A stretch of 64,000 nucleotides of DNA from CAVXZE01 sp964615365 (GTDB lineage Bacteria; Myxococcota_A; UBA9160; UBA6930). Location of the stretch: positions 1 to 64,000 of the forward strand of contig CAZTOU010000023.1 in the NCBI GenBank assembly GCA_964615365.1, in the 5' to 3' direction. Made by a program: the position numbers and the translations under genes. A model generated the notes under the pieces. The model worked only from the letters and a program-made list of their open reading frames with translations, did no database searches and was not told the DNA's origin. Positions 17,269 through 26,024 of the stretch are shown here, piece by piece; positions within the stretch are counted from its first letter, which is position 1, and every line of letters begins with the position of its first letter.

Positions 17269-18467
17269 GCGCCGCCCCGATGCTCGACGCCGCTCCCGTT
17301 CCTCGGACCGCGGGAGATCACGATCGCGGCGTTGTTCCCGCCGAAGGCCAGCGAGGTCGATATGGCGAACCTGCCCGTGAGCGGAGTCTTCTCGCTGACC
17401 GGACAGAGGAGGATCTCCTCATCCTCGTGGACGAAGCCGGCACTGCGGGGGATCCACCCTTCTCGAAGTGCGGCCGCCGCAAAGGCCGCTTCCACCCCTC
17501 CCGCGGCTCCGAGGGTGTGGCCGATGAAACCCTTGCTGGAGAGGAACTTGACGTCCTTGCCGAAGACCCGCTTGAAGACCGCTCCCTCGATTCTGTCGTT
17601 GTCCGACGTCGCCGTCCCGTGAGCGTTGATGAAGCACACGTCATCGGGTTCGATGCGCGCCTCCGCCATGGCCCATCGCAGGGAAGCCTCCAACCCCGAG
17701 CCATCCGGACGGGGCGCCGTGAGATGGTACGCGTCGGCAGACGATCCGTATCCCAGGAGGTAGAGCAAGGGCTCCTCGCCCCTCTCCCGGGACACCACTT
17801 CCGATTCCAGAATCAGGAGCCCCGCCCCTTCACCGAGGTTCAAGCCCTTCCTGTTGCGGTCGAACGGAGCACAGACCGAGTCGGACAGGATCCCGAGGGC
17901 CCCGAAACCGCAGAGAGGCACCGGGTTCAGTTCGTCGGCGCCACCGGCGATGGCGATGTCGCATACCCGGTTGCGGAGCCACGACAGCGCGACGCCGATC
18001 GCGTCGGCTCCGGAGGAACACGCGTTCACCACGGTGAGCGCGGGTCCCCGCGCACCGATGGCTCGCGCGACGCCTTCGGCCAGGTCCCCCTTCAGGTACC
18101 GGTCGACGGCGCGCATCGATACCGGCTCTTTTCGTCGATAGCTCCCGTAGAAGGCGAGCTCGTTCAACTGGCTCGCGACGGTCGTTCCCAGGCACACGCC
18201 GACCCGGTACCGGGACAGCTTCGAAGGCAATCGGGCGTCGCGCAGGGCGTCATCCACCGCGCACAGCGCAAGACCGAGGGTGCGATTGTGGGGATCGCGC
18301 GCCTCCATCTGGATGTCGCTCACCTCGAAGACCGGGTAGGACAGGGAGGTCGGAAACACGGATACCCCACCGGCACTCGGCTTCCCGTGCTCGAACGTGT
18401 GCAGGTTCCCCGCGAGATCCGCTCCCGCCGCCGAGATGGCTCCTATTCCGGTGATTGCGACGTCCAT
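17265..18467 (-). CDS. Beta-ketoacyl-ACP synthase (FabF/ApeO-like), active partner
   Basis: A 400-residue ketosynthase with the complete triad: Cys150 in 'VVNACSSGADA', His in 'NAHGTATSDN' and His in 'SSKGFIGHTLGAAG'. It condenses an ACP-bound extender (malonyl) with a growing acyl-ACP. The ATG at 18467 begins 'DVAITGIGAISAAG', the normal KS start. It is flanked by the ACP gene (23 nt upstream) and the Cys-less chain-length-factor-like gene (4-nt overlap). This gives an ACP-KS-CLF minimal set like those of type II PKS and aryl polyene loci. It probably forms an obligate heterodimer with the downstream protein. Confidence 0.9.
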   Translation of the reverse strand: MDVAITGIGAISAAGADLAGNLHTFEHGKPSAGGVSVFPTSLSYPVFEVSDIQMEARDPHNRTLGLALCAVDDALRDARLPSKLSRYRVGVCLGTTVASQLNELAFYGSYRRKEPVSMRAVDRYLKGDLAEGVARAIGARGPALTVVNACSSGADAIGVALSWLRNRVCDIAIAGGADELNPVPLCGFGALGILSDSVCAPFDRNRKGLNLGEGAGLLILESEVVSRERGEEPLLYLLGYGSSADAYHLTAPRPDGSGLEASLRWAMAEARIEPDDVCFINAHGTATSDNDRIEGAVFKRVFGKDVKFLSSKGFIGHTLGAAGGVEAAFAAAALREGWIPRSAGFVHEDEEILLCPVSEKTPLTGRFAISTSLAFGGNNAAIVISRGPRNGSGVEHRGGA

Positions 18468-18490
18468 TCCAACGCTTCCAGGCGTGGTGC

Positions 18491-18772
18491 TCAGTCCGTC
18501 AGGTGCTCGTGTACCCACCCAGCGAGGGTATTCATCGACTGAAAGATCTCCCTCGCCTGTTCTTCGTCGATGATCTCCAACCCGTAGTTCCGTTGGATGA
18601 GAACCACGATCTCCACGGCATCCAGGGAATCGAGACCGAGACCTTCTTCGAAGAGGATTTCATCGTCCCCGATCTCCTCCGGGGTGATGTCCTCCAACGC
18701 CAGGTTGACCACCAGGAGCTCCTTCAGCTCTCTTCGGATCTCGTCCAGCGATTTCTTGTTCGGGCTCTGCAT
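18491..18772 (-). CDS. Acyl carrier protein
   Basis: A 93-residue ACP. The phosphopantetheine attachment Ser49 lies in 'EEGLGLDSLDAVEIVV', and the surrounding acidic helices are typical. It carries the growing chain or starter as a thioester. It is encoded directly upstream of the KS/CLF pair, so it is likely their carrier. Two other ACP genes occur in the locus (31742 and 37211). They differ clearly in sequence, which suggests separate duties such as starter loading, elongation or a secondary acyl group. A 112-nt gap separates it from the LpxL-like gene. Confidence 0.92.
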   Translation of the reverse strand: MQSPNKKSLDEIRRELKELLVVNLALEDITPEEIGDDEILFEEGLGLDSLDAVEIVVLIQRNYGLEIIDEEQAREIFQSMNTLAGWVHEHLTD

Positions 18773-18884
18773 ATCCTTCTCTCCTCGTCACCACGGACGC
18801 CGGGGTTTCCGGATATCTCCGCCGGCCCCCCACCATCGACCACCCATCGCTCTCGATAGCCGCTCCGGCGTGGAGCCCGACCGC

Positions 18885-19829
18885 TCATGCCGGAATGCCA
18901 TCGGCTTCTTCCTTCCACACGTCGCGATACAAGAAACACTGATAGGGATGCTCCTCCAGGAACGACTCCGTCAGGGTGACGAACTTCTGCACCCACGGCT
19001 GGAGCTGCCCGACCTTGTCTCTCCTGCCTTCGTATCGGGGGTATAGTACATTGGTGAGATCGACCACATAGCGATATGCGGAGACCTTGGCCGTCTTGAG
19101 CACGATCAGTGGGCACTCTGCCGAGGCCGCCAGGCTGAAGGCGCTGTATGGGAACCACGCCCGGTCTCCCAGAAACTCGACCTCGACCGCCCTCGCCCCG
19201 TACCGGCGGTCTCCCATGATCGACACCAGGTCCCCTTTCCTGAGCGCGTTCATGATTTCGATGACCCCACCAAGATACTGCTCCGGGGAAATGATGCGCA
19301 CGTTTCCCCCTTGCTCCTCCGGATACAGAAGATTCTGCATGGCGGGATTCTGATCCGGGACCATGACCAGGTGCACCGGCTTTCCCAGGTCACCGAGAGC
19401 CATCATCGCGATCTGCCAGTTGCCCTGATGAGACGTGAGCAGGATGGCGCCCTTCTCGGGATCCCGGATCCTCGAAACCAGATCTTCCTCGGCGTCGAGC
19501 TCGACCTCGAACACGTCCCGCCCCGAGATCGCTGCGTAGCGATCGATCAATTGCTTCCCTTGGCTCACGATCAGCCGGTACGCGTGCCAGCGCTCCTCTA
19601 GAGGAGTACAGCCGGGGAACCTCCTTCTGACGAAGGGCAGAGTCGAAGCAACCAGCGACCGATCGACCAGAACGTAGTACAGGGAGACGACGTACAGTAA
19701 CCCGTACGCACCGCGCAGACCGAACACTCGAAGGATGACCATGAAGAACCATATCCCGAGGTCGTTCCCCCGTTTCCTCTCTCCCTCTTCTCCGCCGGGA
19801 TTCTGCCCTCGCTCAGGCCCGTGCGCCAT
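18885..19829 (-). CDS. LpxL/HtrB-like lipid acyltransferase
   Basis: A 314-residue protein of the lipid A late-acyltransferase family. A hydrophobic N-terminal anchor (about 25-55) precedes the catalytic motif 'ILLTSHQGNWQIAMMAL' (H at the HxxxxE/D position), and 'GDLVSIMGDRRYG' is the second conserved block. These enzymes transfer an acyl chain from acyl-ACP to a lipid hydroxyl at the inner face of the inner membrane. In aryl-polyene- and flexirubin-type loci a family member is thought to attach the finished chain to a lipid, and I infer that here. It overlaps the glycosyltransferase gene by 17 nt. Confidence 0.85.
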   Translation of the reverse strand: MAHGPERGQNPGGEEGERKRGNDLGIWFFMVILRVFGLRGAYGLLYVVSLYYVLVDRSLVASTLPFVRRRFPGCTPLEERWHAYRLIVSQGKQLIDRYAAISGRDVFEVELDAEEDLVSRIRDPEKGAILLTSHQGNWQIAMMALGDLGKPVHLVMVPDQNPAMQNLLYPEEQGGNVRIISPEQYLGGVIEIMNALRKGDLVSIMGDRRYGARAVEVEFLGDRAWFPYSAFSLAASAECPLIVLKTAKVSAYRYVVDLTNVLYPRYEGRRDKVGQLQPWVQKFVTLTESFLEEHPYQCFLYRDVWKEEADGIPA

Positions 19830-21015
19830 TTCCTCGCCTTCCCACCCTGCCTCGGATCGCCCGCGCTCCCAGAAACACGATTCCGCCCACGAGCACGGCT
19901 CCCACGGGGGCCACCAAGAATGAGCCCAGCAACCACTCGAAGAGCCGGTGATGCGCCTCGCCCAGAATGGTCTTGGTGGAGAACTCGGTCAGCCACTGCC
20001 CGTACCTCATGCGGTATCCCAGCTCGATACAGATCATCGGGACGAAAGGAGGCATGCACAGATTCTGAATCGATACCGCCATCACCCGATTGAGCCGCAG
20101 GCGGGTGGCGACGTAGAGGATCACCACGGTATGGAGCGCGAAGATGGGCAACGTGGCGAGGAAGACGCCCACTGCAGCGGACACCCCCAAGAGACCGGGC
20201 GTGGCGTTCTCCGACAGCAGGCGTTTCAGCATCTCGATCGGGTGAAGCAGCACCCGCAGATCGACGCGATCCTCGTCCGATGGGATCAGCTTTCGGTGTG
20301 GGATTGGCAGGAGGCGCCTCCCCACCAGCCGCGCGTGCATACAGGCGATTCGGAAGTTGTCGACGAAGGGCCTGAAGCTCGAGACCCTCGCGCTGGGCTC
20401 CGGGTACCAGACGTCGACCGCGATCGCGCGCAGCGTGAGACCCGCCCAGACCGCCCGCGCCAGCACCTCCACCTCGAAGTCGAAGTAGGATCCCGCGAGC
20501 TTCAGCTGCGACAGATACTTGACCGGATAGGCACGAAATCCGCTCTGGGAGTCCTCAATGGAGACGCCCGTCTCGATCCGCAGCCAGGAGTTCCCGATCT
20601 CTCTTCCGATGCGGCTCTTCCGGGGAACGCTCTCCGCCTCGAACCGCCTCGAACCGATCAGGATGAACGTATCGTCTTCCTGGAGCAGCGGGATGAACTT
20701 CTCGAGATCCCGGGGAATGTGCTGACCATCGCCGTCGATGGTGATCATGAAACGGCCGCCCTGCGCCTCTACATGGCGGAGCGCCGTCAGAATCGCCTCG
20801 CCCTTGCCACGGTTCTTCTCGTGTCTGAGGACTTCGATGCCGCTACCCGACAGCAGCTCTCCGACATCCGCGTCGGTGCTCCCATCGTCGACCACCACCA
20901 CCTGCGGAATGATGGAGTGGCACTCCATGGCCACGGACTTCACCGTGGCCTGATTGTTGTAGACGGGGATCGCGCACCAGATGTGACCGAGGGGGAAGGA
21001 ACTACTCTGTCCCAT
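19813..21015 (-). CDS. GT2 glycosyltransferase with C-terminal DUF2062-like membrane domain
   Basis: Residues 1-230 are a family 2 glycosyltransferase: 'CAIPVYNNQATVKSV', 'VVVDDGSTDADVGE', 'HEKNRGKGEAI' and the metal-binding 'TIDGDGQH'. After a basic linker, residues about 290-395 hold hydrophobic segments ('GLLGVSAAVGVFLATLPIFALHTVV' region, 'GSFLVAPVGAVLVGGIVFLGA'), as in DUF2062. It likely moves a sugar from an activated donor to a lipid intermediate at the inner membrane. Together with the LpxL-like gene it suggests the product is attached to a glycolipid head group. The ATG at 21015 overlaps the upstream radical SAM gene by 14 nt and opens right before the GT fold. Confidence 0.85.
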   Translation of the reverse strand: MGQSSSFPLGHIWCAIPVYNNQATVKSVAMECHSIIPQVVVVDDGSTDADVGELLSGSGIEVLRHEKNRGKGEAILTALRHVEAQGGRFMITIDGDGQHIPRDLEKFIPLLQEDDTFILIGSRRFEAESVPRKSRIGREIGNSWLRIETGVSIEDSQSGFRAYPVKYLSQLKLAGSYFDFEVEVLARAVWAGLTLRAIAVDVWYPEPSARVSSFRPFVDNFRIACMHARLVGRRLLPIPHRKLIPSDEDRVDLRVLLHPIEMLKRLLSENATPGLLGVSAAVGVFLATLPIFALHTVVILYVATRLRLNRVMAVSIQNLCMPPFVPMICIELGYRMRYGQWLTEFSTKTILGEAHHRLFEWLLGSFLVAPVGAVLVGGIVFLGARAIRGRVGRRGNGARA

Positions 21016-22378
21016 GCCGCCTACGCTTGCCTCGCGGTCTTTTTCTCTTGGTGAGTACCATGTCCCAGAGGAAGCCCACGTGCCCGAGTCGGTAAAGGAA
21101 CGCCAGGCTGCTGTCGAGGAGGTCGGGGGGGAACACGCAGTGCCTGAGTCCGGCGAAGCCATCGGTGAGCATCTTCTCCAACCAGTCCCTGTCGATGCCC
21201 GGCGCGATGTAGAAGGCCGGTTCCAGCAGATCTTGCCCCTCGGAGATCAAGCCCTCCCGCTTCGCGATCTTCGCGAGCGGGGTGTCGGGGAGGATTCGCA
21301 GACCCATGTAGATGAACGAGACCGTCTTCTTCAAGCTCTTGATGTTCTCGATCCCCTCGATGACCGTGTCCTGCGTCTCCCCCGGACATCCAAACATGTA
21401 GAAGTGGGCCGCTCCGATGCCGTGGCGCCCGAATAGCTCGGTGGATTCGACGATGTCCCGGAACCGAAACGACTTCCCCAGCTTGCGAAGGGTCGTATCG
21501 GTCGCGGCATCGGCCCCGATCTCCGCGGCCCGGAGCCCTGTCTCTCTCATCAACTCCACGGAATCGTCGTCGAGCCCTTCGGGCTTGAAGAAGGCGGTCC
21601 AGGGTATGGACACACCGCGCCTCTTCATCTCTCGGATCACATCGAGATAGTGACCCGCGTCATCATTGAAGACGGAGTCGGTGAAGAACACGTGTCCTGC
21701 GTCGTGCTCGTTCACGAGAGTCTCGATGTCGTCGACTACGGCCTCTGGCTCCCTGCATCGGATCACCGAACCCTCCAGGACGGGATAGGAGCAGTACACA
21801 CACGAGTGTGTGCATCCCCGCTTGGTCTGGACGGCCGCGATGTTCCCGCTCTTGAGGTAGTACTCCATGAGCTCGTCGTCGTACTTCGGCGAGGGAATCT
21901 CTCTTCCCCGGAGTGTCGACGATGCCCTGATGCAGCGTTCTTCCGGAAACACGCCCCGCGAGGCATTCTCCACGAACTCGAGCATCGATGCCTCGCCCTC
22001 TCCCACGATTCCGTAGTCGGCTCCGACCTCGCGAAGAATCCCCTCGGGCATGATGGAGAATCCGGAGCCGCCGAGTACCACGGGAGCCTTCGTTTCCTCC
22101 CTCATGCGCTGGATCAGGTCTCCGACGACTTCGACATACCTCTTCTCATTCAGCAGGTTCACGTTGTCGATGTTGCGAATCGAGATGCCGATGATGTCGG
22201 GGAGGAAGCTGCGAACCGCGTCGGCCACCGCATCCAGTGACATCCCCGAATGAATCAGATCGAACTGCCGCACCTCGTGCCCGGCATTGGATAGAGATCC
22301 CGCCACCATGCTCAGGCCCAGCGGGTACACCGAGTACGGGGTAGAGGCGGCGTTGGCGGAAACGAGTAGAACCCTCAT
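21002..22378 (-). CDS. B12-binding-type radical SAM protein
   Basis: A 458-residue protein with an N-terminal cobalamin-binding-like Rossmann domain ('MRVLLVSANAASTPYSVYPLGL', 'VVLGGSGFSIMPEG', 'YGIVGEGEASMLEF'). The radical SAM domain has Cys189, Cys193 and Cys196 (KRGCTHSCVYCSYP, CxxxCxxC) binding a 4Fe-4S cluster. The DxHxxG motif that ligates cobalt in base-off enzymes is not canonical ('DLIHSG'). Family members methylate unactivated carbons or carry out ring-forming radical chemistry, and related proteins are repeatedly found in candidate ladderane and lipid loci. It is downstream of a second such gene by 48 nt. A substrate of acyl-ACP type is my inference. Confidence 0.88.
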   Translation of the reverse strand: MRVLLVSANAASTPYSVYPLGLSMVAGSLSNAGHEVRQFDLIHSGMSLDAVADAVRSFLPDIIGISIRNIDNVNLLNEKRYVEVVGDLIQRMREETKAPVVLGGSGFSIMPEGILREVGADYGIVGEGEASMLEFVENASRGVFPEERCIRASSTLRGREIPSPKYDDELMEYYLKSGNIAAVQTKRGCTHSCVYCSYPVLEGSVIRCREPEAVVDDIETLVNEHDAGHVFFTDSVFNDDAGHYLDVIREMKRRGVSIPWTAFFKPEGLDDDSVELMRETGLRAAEIGADAATDTTLRKLGKSFRFRDIVESTELFGRHGIGAAHFYMFGCPGETQDTVIEGIENIKSLKKTVSFIYMGLRILPDTPLAKIAKREGLISEGQDLLEPAFYIAPGIDRDWLEKMLTDGFAGLRHCVFPPDLLDSSLAFLYRLGHVGFLWDMVLTKRKRPRGKRRRHGTE

Positions 22379-22426
22379 GCAGACACCTTCAAGGCTCGCC
22401 GACGAAGAGGGCCGAGCCGCAGACCC

Positions 22427-23674
22427 TCACCGCCAGGAGCGCTCTGGCCGCAGCCTCACCCCCTTGTACGTACCGTCCTTCCTCTCCATCTCCAGCACCC
22501 TGAGGAACAGCTTCGCCATCTGAAGCTCCTTGGAGCAAGAGGTGTAGAACGTCTTCCACGCGTATTCGTACATCTCCTGGAGCGAGTCCACACTCATTCT
22601 CTTGGGTTGGAAGACCACCTGGTCGGCCGTATATTGGATCCAGTCGTTGTGGAGTATCCTGCCTTCCCCTTCGAGCTGGCGTCGCACCGGTGTGTGGGGA
22701 AACGGCGTGAGGACGGTGAACTCGGCGAGATCGAGCCCTATGTCCAGCGTGAAATCGACCAGCCGCTTGATGGAGTCCTCATCGTGTTCGTCCAGCCCCA
22801 GGGCGATCGTACCTTCGACGCCGATTCCGCGTTCCTTGACCCGCTTGACCCTCCGGCGAATGAAGTCGGAGTCGTTGACGATGGCCTGGTACATATACCA
22901 ACAGCCCGCTTCGGCAGCCAGATCCAGGATCTCGTCGTCGTCCTTGATGGGGTGGGAGATCCACTTCTTCTTCAGGGGAGCGAGCTCCTTGAACAACGCC
23001 TTCAGCCAGTCATCGTCCTGCGCGAGCGAGTTGTCGACGATGAACAGGCGATTGTTGTCGATGCTCTCGATCTCCTCGATCACCTTGTCGAGGGGACGAG
23101 GCCGGAACGCGCGCCCTCCCAGATACGGGGTGCAGCAGACGAAGCAGTCGAACCGACAGCCGCGGGAGGCGTGTACGAGATCCACCATCTGGACGCCGCG
23201 GAAGTTGTAGAGCTCACGGTCGAGGATGTCGCGGCGCGCGGTCTTCACAGATCTCATGTCGGGATGGTCGTTCAGGTGATCGTAGAACTTCTTGAGTCGC
23301 CCCTTCTTCAAGTCCTCGATGACCGCGTCGAATCGCCCTTCCGCCTCTCCGACGAATACGGCGTCGGCGTGCTGCATCGTCTCTTCGGCATGCAGCATTG
23401 CGCCGATGCCTCCGAAGACCACCGGCTTCCCCGCTTCGCGGTAGCGGTCCGCGATCTCCCATCCCCGCGGAATCTGGCAGGTCAAGAGCACCGAGATGGC
23501 GATCAGGTCGGCATCCTCGTCGAAATCGAGCTCGCTGACGTGCTCGTCGCAGAAGGAAATCTCGATCTCGTCATCCAGGGCGGCAGCGAAGACCACGGGG
23601 CCATGAGGCGGCAGCCTGAACTCGGGCTGATGCCTCAGCTTCGGCCACTTCGGGAATATGATCTTGACCTTCAA
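22427..23674 (-). CDS. B12-binding-type radical SAM protein
   Basis: A 415-residue protein with a short N-terminal cobalamin-binding-like domain ('CDEHVSELDFDEDADLIAIS', 'VVFGGIGAMLHAEE', 'AVFVGEAEGRFD') and a radical SAM core with Cys173, Cys177 and Cys180 ('ASRGCRFDCFVCCTPY'). An extra Cys181 directly follows the motif. The helical C-terminal region ends in a basic tail. 'CDEHVSE' approaches the DxHxxG cobalt ligand motif, keeping Asp and His. It is only distantly similar to its neighbour at 21002, so the two probably catalyse different steps. It lies between the half-length ketosynthase-like gene and the other radical SAM gene in one operon. Confidence 0.87.
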   Translation of the reverse strand: MKVKIIFPKWPKLRHQPEFRLPPHGPVVFAAALDDEIEISFCDEHVSELDFDEDADLIAISVLLTCQIPRGWEIADRYREAGKPVVFGGIGAMLHAEETMQHADAVFVGEAEGRFDAVIEDLKKGRLKKFYDHLNDHPDMRSVKTARRDILDRELYNFRGVQMVDLVHASRGCRFDCFVCCTPYLGGRAFRPRPLDKVIEEIESIDNNRLFIVDNSLAQDDDWLKALFKELAPLKKKWISHPIKDDDEILDLAAEAGCWYMYQAIVNDSDFIRRRVKRVKERGIGVEGTIALGLDEHDEDSIKRLVDFTLDIGLDLAEFTVLTPFPHTPVRRQLEGEGRILHNDWIQYTADQVVFQPKRMSVDSLQEMYEYAWKTFYTSCSKELQMAKLFLRVLEMERKDGTYKGVRLRPERSWR

Positions 23675-23726
23675 AGCCTTCTCATCTCGCGTGGGTCCGC
23701 CCGCCGTGCCCCGCGCAGCTCTCGCG

Positions 23727-24386
23727 TCACAGGCGGGCGAACTCCTCGATCATCTCGCCGGGAGAAGTGCTTCTGCTCGCGGCCTCGATCACCTCTTCGA
23801 GCGCCAGGACCGGCTCCGAGGAGACGTCGTCCCTACGCCTCAAGATGAAGCACTGAGCCTCCTCCTCGCTTGCCCTCACGGCCACCATCGCGGTCGTCTC
23901 TCCCCGGAGGATCATTCGGTCGGATTGCCTCAGCAGCGAGGCGATCACATCCCTGGAGTACCCCACGTACAGGAGAGGCCCCTGGCACTTGAAGTAGATC
24001 GCCGCCTCGGCCACTGGAATGGATGGTAGCGTATAGACGAATAGATTCGCGCGGCCCAGGGTCCTGCCGTTCTTGACGAAATCATTGAAGAAATCGATAT
24101 TGGAGCGCAGGCATCCATCGGCGTTGGTCCCGAGGATCCCGACGTCCTGTTTCCGGTCCTCGGAATACGGCATTCCGGCGTCGTAGAACGCGAGGGCGAC
24201 CGCGCAGCATGTCATCTGCGAGGCGCGGTCGTATTTGCCGAAGCCCTTCACTGGATACGAGAAGACGGCTTCGTCTTTCAGGGCCGAGCGGAGCGACTTC
24301 ACGTCCGGGTAGGAATTCCGCAGCCGCCTTCTCACGCAACCGTATTCGCTTCGATCGATCCAGCCTATTCCCGCAACGACGTTCAT
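23727..24386 (-). CDS. Half-length ketosynthase-like protein
   Basis: A 219-residue protein resembling only the N-terminal half of a ketosynthase: 'MNVVAGIGWIDRSEYG' is a KS start, 'SQMTCCAVALAFYDAGMPYS' matches the first KS helices and 'VGILGTNADGCLRSNIDFFNDF' the substrate-loop region. There is no ACxS elbow and no histidine motif, so it cannot condense on its own. Small Cys-less KS-like proteins of this size occur in aryl-polyene-like loci; a structural partner or ACP-docking role is possible. I chose the ATG at 24386 rather than the upstream TTG at 24395. It follows the complete ketosynthase gene by 19 nt and may pair with it. It could instead be a decayed ketosynthase. Confidence 0.7.
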   Translation of the reverse strand: MNVVAGIGWIDRSEYGCVRRRLRNSYPDVKSLRSALKDEAVFSYPVKGFGKYDRASQMTCCAVALAFYDAGMPYSEDRKQDVGILGTNADGCLRSNIDFFNDFVKNGRTLGRANLFVYTLPSIPVAEAAIYFKCQGPLLYVGYSRDVIASLLRQSDRMILRGETTAMVAVRASEEEAQCFILRRRDDVSSEPVLALEEVIEAASRSTSPGEMIEEFARL

Positions 24387-24405
24387 CGCAGACAAGCTCG
24401 CAGCC

Positions 24406-25542
24406 TCATCGTCCTCGACTCAGTACGACGGCGCAATTGATGCCGCCGAATCCCGAATTCGTGGAGACGGTGATCCCTCCATCCCAGGCGGCCGGTCGCG
24501 GCGAAGCCCACCCGGCAGCCTCCTCGTCGACCTCCCGCAGGTTCACCGTGGGCGGCACCACCTTCTCCTTCAACGTCTCGATGGCCACGATGATGTCGGC
24601 CAGCCCCGCGGTTCCCATGGTATGGCCGATCCCGCCCTTCAGGGAATAGGTCGGGAGTGGATTCCCCTCGAAGACGGACTTGAACGCCTTCATCTCCATG
24701 GAATCGTTGTACTCGGTCCCGGTGCCATGGGCGCAGATGCTCCCCACCTCGTCCGCGGAGGCCTTCGCCGACCGGAGGGCCCTCTCGACCGCCAGAGCCA
24801 GTCCGCTCCCATCCCGGGAAGGACCGGTGATGTGGTTGGCGTCGCTCGTGAGACCCCACCCCGAAACCCGCGCCAGCACCGGCCTGTCTTCCCGCGAGGC
24901 CCGCCCATCACTCATCAGCATAACGAAGGCCGCCGCTTCACCCAGACTCAGCCCCCGCCGGTCCCGGTCGAACGGATGGGCCATGTCCTTGTCCAGCGCC
25001 ATCAGCGAGGAGAATCCCGAGGCGACGAACTCGCTCACGTTGTCGCACGCCACGACCAGCACGCAGTCGCGATCTCCATCGCGGATCATCGCCGCGCCCT
25101 GGGCGACGGCCGCACTGGAAGAGGCGCAGGCCGCGCAGACCACGATCCCCGGCTCGTCCAGTCCGCAGAGGCGTTGCACCTTCTGGGTCAGGCATTCCGG
25201 GCGACTGCCGTCTGCGTCCGGAGTCCCGTTCAAGACGGCTCGCTCCAGAATGTCGATCTCCCCATTCGTCGTCGCCAGCATCAAGAGCGCATCAGCGGGA
25301 ATCGCGGACGCGTTCGCCTCGATCAGCGGCCGCACCAGCTGCATCACCAGACTCTCGTCTCGATCCGGGTCCAGGCCCGCGACGTATGCGGCATTGCCGG
25401 TTCGGAGGGCCTTCATCGAGAATCGCTCGAACGGCCGGATCGCCGTTCCTCCGGAGAGGAGACCCTCCCAGCAGGCGCGGACGCCCCAGCCATAGGGCGA
25501 AACGAGATCCTCGGCGACCACGACCGCTTCTACTTGAGCCAA
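24406..25542 (-). CDS. Beta-ketoacyl-ACP synthase
   Basis: A 378-residue ketosynthase with catalytic Cys139 in 'VVCAACASSSAAVAQ', His in 'CAHGTGTEYND' and His in 'SLKGGIGHTMGTAG'. The N-terminal 'AQVEAVVVAEDLVSPYGWG' departs from the usual 'VVITGxG' signature, so this KS is atypical. It starts at a TTG (25542), preceded by GGGGA, inside the thioesterase reading frame (13-nt overlap). The KS fold would be incomplete if started at a later codon. It would add two carbons to an ACP-bound chain. Paired with the half-length KS-like gene just downstream, it may form a second specialised condensing unit. Confidence 0.87.
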   Translation of the reverse strand: MAQVEAVVVAEDLVSPYGWGVRACWEGLLSGGTAIRPFERFSMKALRTGNAAYVAGLDPDRDESLVMQLVRPLIEANASAIPADALLMLATTNGEIDILERAVLNGTPDADGSRPECLTQKVQRLCGLDEPGIVVCAACASSSAAVAQGAAMIRDGDRDCVLVVACDNVSEFVASGFSSLMALDKDMAHPFDRDRRGLSLGEAAAFVMLMSDGRASREDRPVLARVSGWGLTSDANHITGPSRDGSGLALAVERALRSAKASADEVGSICAHGTGTEYNDSMEMKAFKSVFEGNPLPTYSLKGGIGHTMGTAGLADIIVAIETLKEKVVPPTVNLREVDEEAAGWASPRPAAWDGGITVSTNSGFGGINCAVVLSRGR

Positions 25543-26024
25543 TGGAATTCCCCGGCCTTCCACCGGCGCCGGCACCGCTCGAGCAGCTCCGGGGTGGTGA
25601 GACATGGTCTTCCGGATTCGGCATCGATGAGCATCTGGACGCTGTAGGCCGTTGCAGCGATGCTTCCATCCTCCTTCGTCACCGTGTATTCGGTATTGAG
25701 CCGGGCACCCTCGCACCAGACGATTGCAGCCGTCACCGTGAACTCCTCGTCCAGAGAAAGCGACAGGTGGTAGTCGATGTGGAATTGCGCGATGGGTGCG
25801 CGGAGATCAGCGTCGGCGAAATCCCGGTAGGAGAGGCCGCACTGCCTGCCGAGCTCCGCGAAACCCTCTTCGAAGAACGCTGGATACCTGCCGTACCAGG
25901 CGATTCCCATCACGTCCGCCTCGTTGAAGCGCACCCTCCTCTTGACTCTCATGATGAGCGGCGCCGGCGCAGATTCGTCTCGCTCGAAGTATCCCCCCTT
26001 CTTCCGTCGAACCCTAGTCAACAC
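25530..26024 (-). CDS. Hotdog-fold acyl thioesterase (YbgC/4HBT-like)
   Basis: The 4HBT thioesterase signature is clear: 'RVKRRVRFNEADVMGIAWYGRYPAFFEEGFAEL' corresponds to YbgC-type 'ETDxxGVVYHxNY', with the acidic Asp in 'EADVMG'. The remainder follows the hotdog strands to 'AYSVQMLIDAESGRP'. It would release or edit ACP-bound acyl chains in the cytosol. The long form starts at GTG 26024 (164 residues); an internal ATG at 25952 would give the usual short family N-terminus, so the start is uncertain. It overlaps the dehydratase gene upstream by 11 nt and the ketosynthase gene downstream by 13 nt. Confidence 0.82.
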   Translation of the reverse strand: MLTRVRRKKGGYFERDESAPAPLIMRVKRRVRFNEADVMGIAWYGRYPAFFEEGFAELGRQCGLSYRDFADADLRAPIAQFHIDYHLSLSLDEEFTVTAAIVWCEGARLNTEYTVTKEDGSIAATAYSVQMLIDAESGRPCLTTPELLERCRRRWKAGEFHWLK

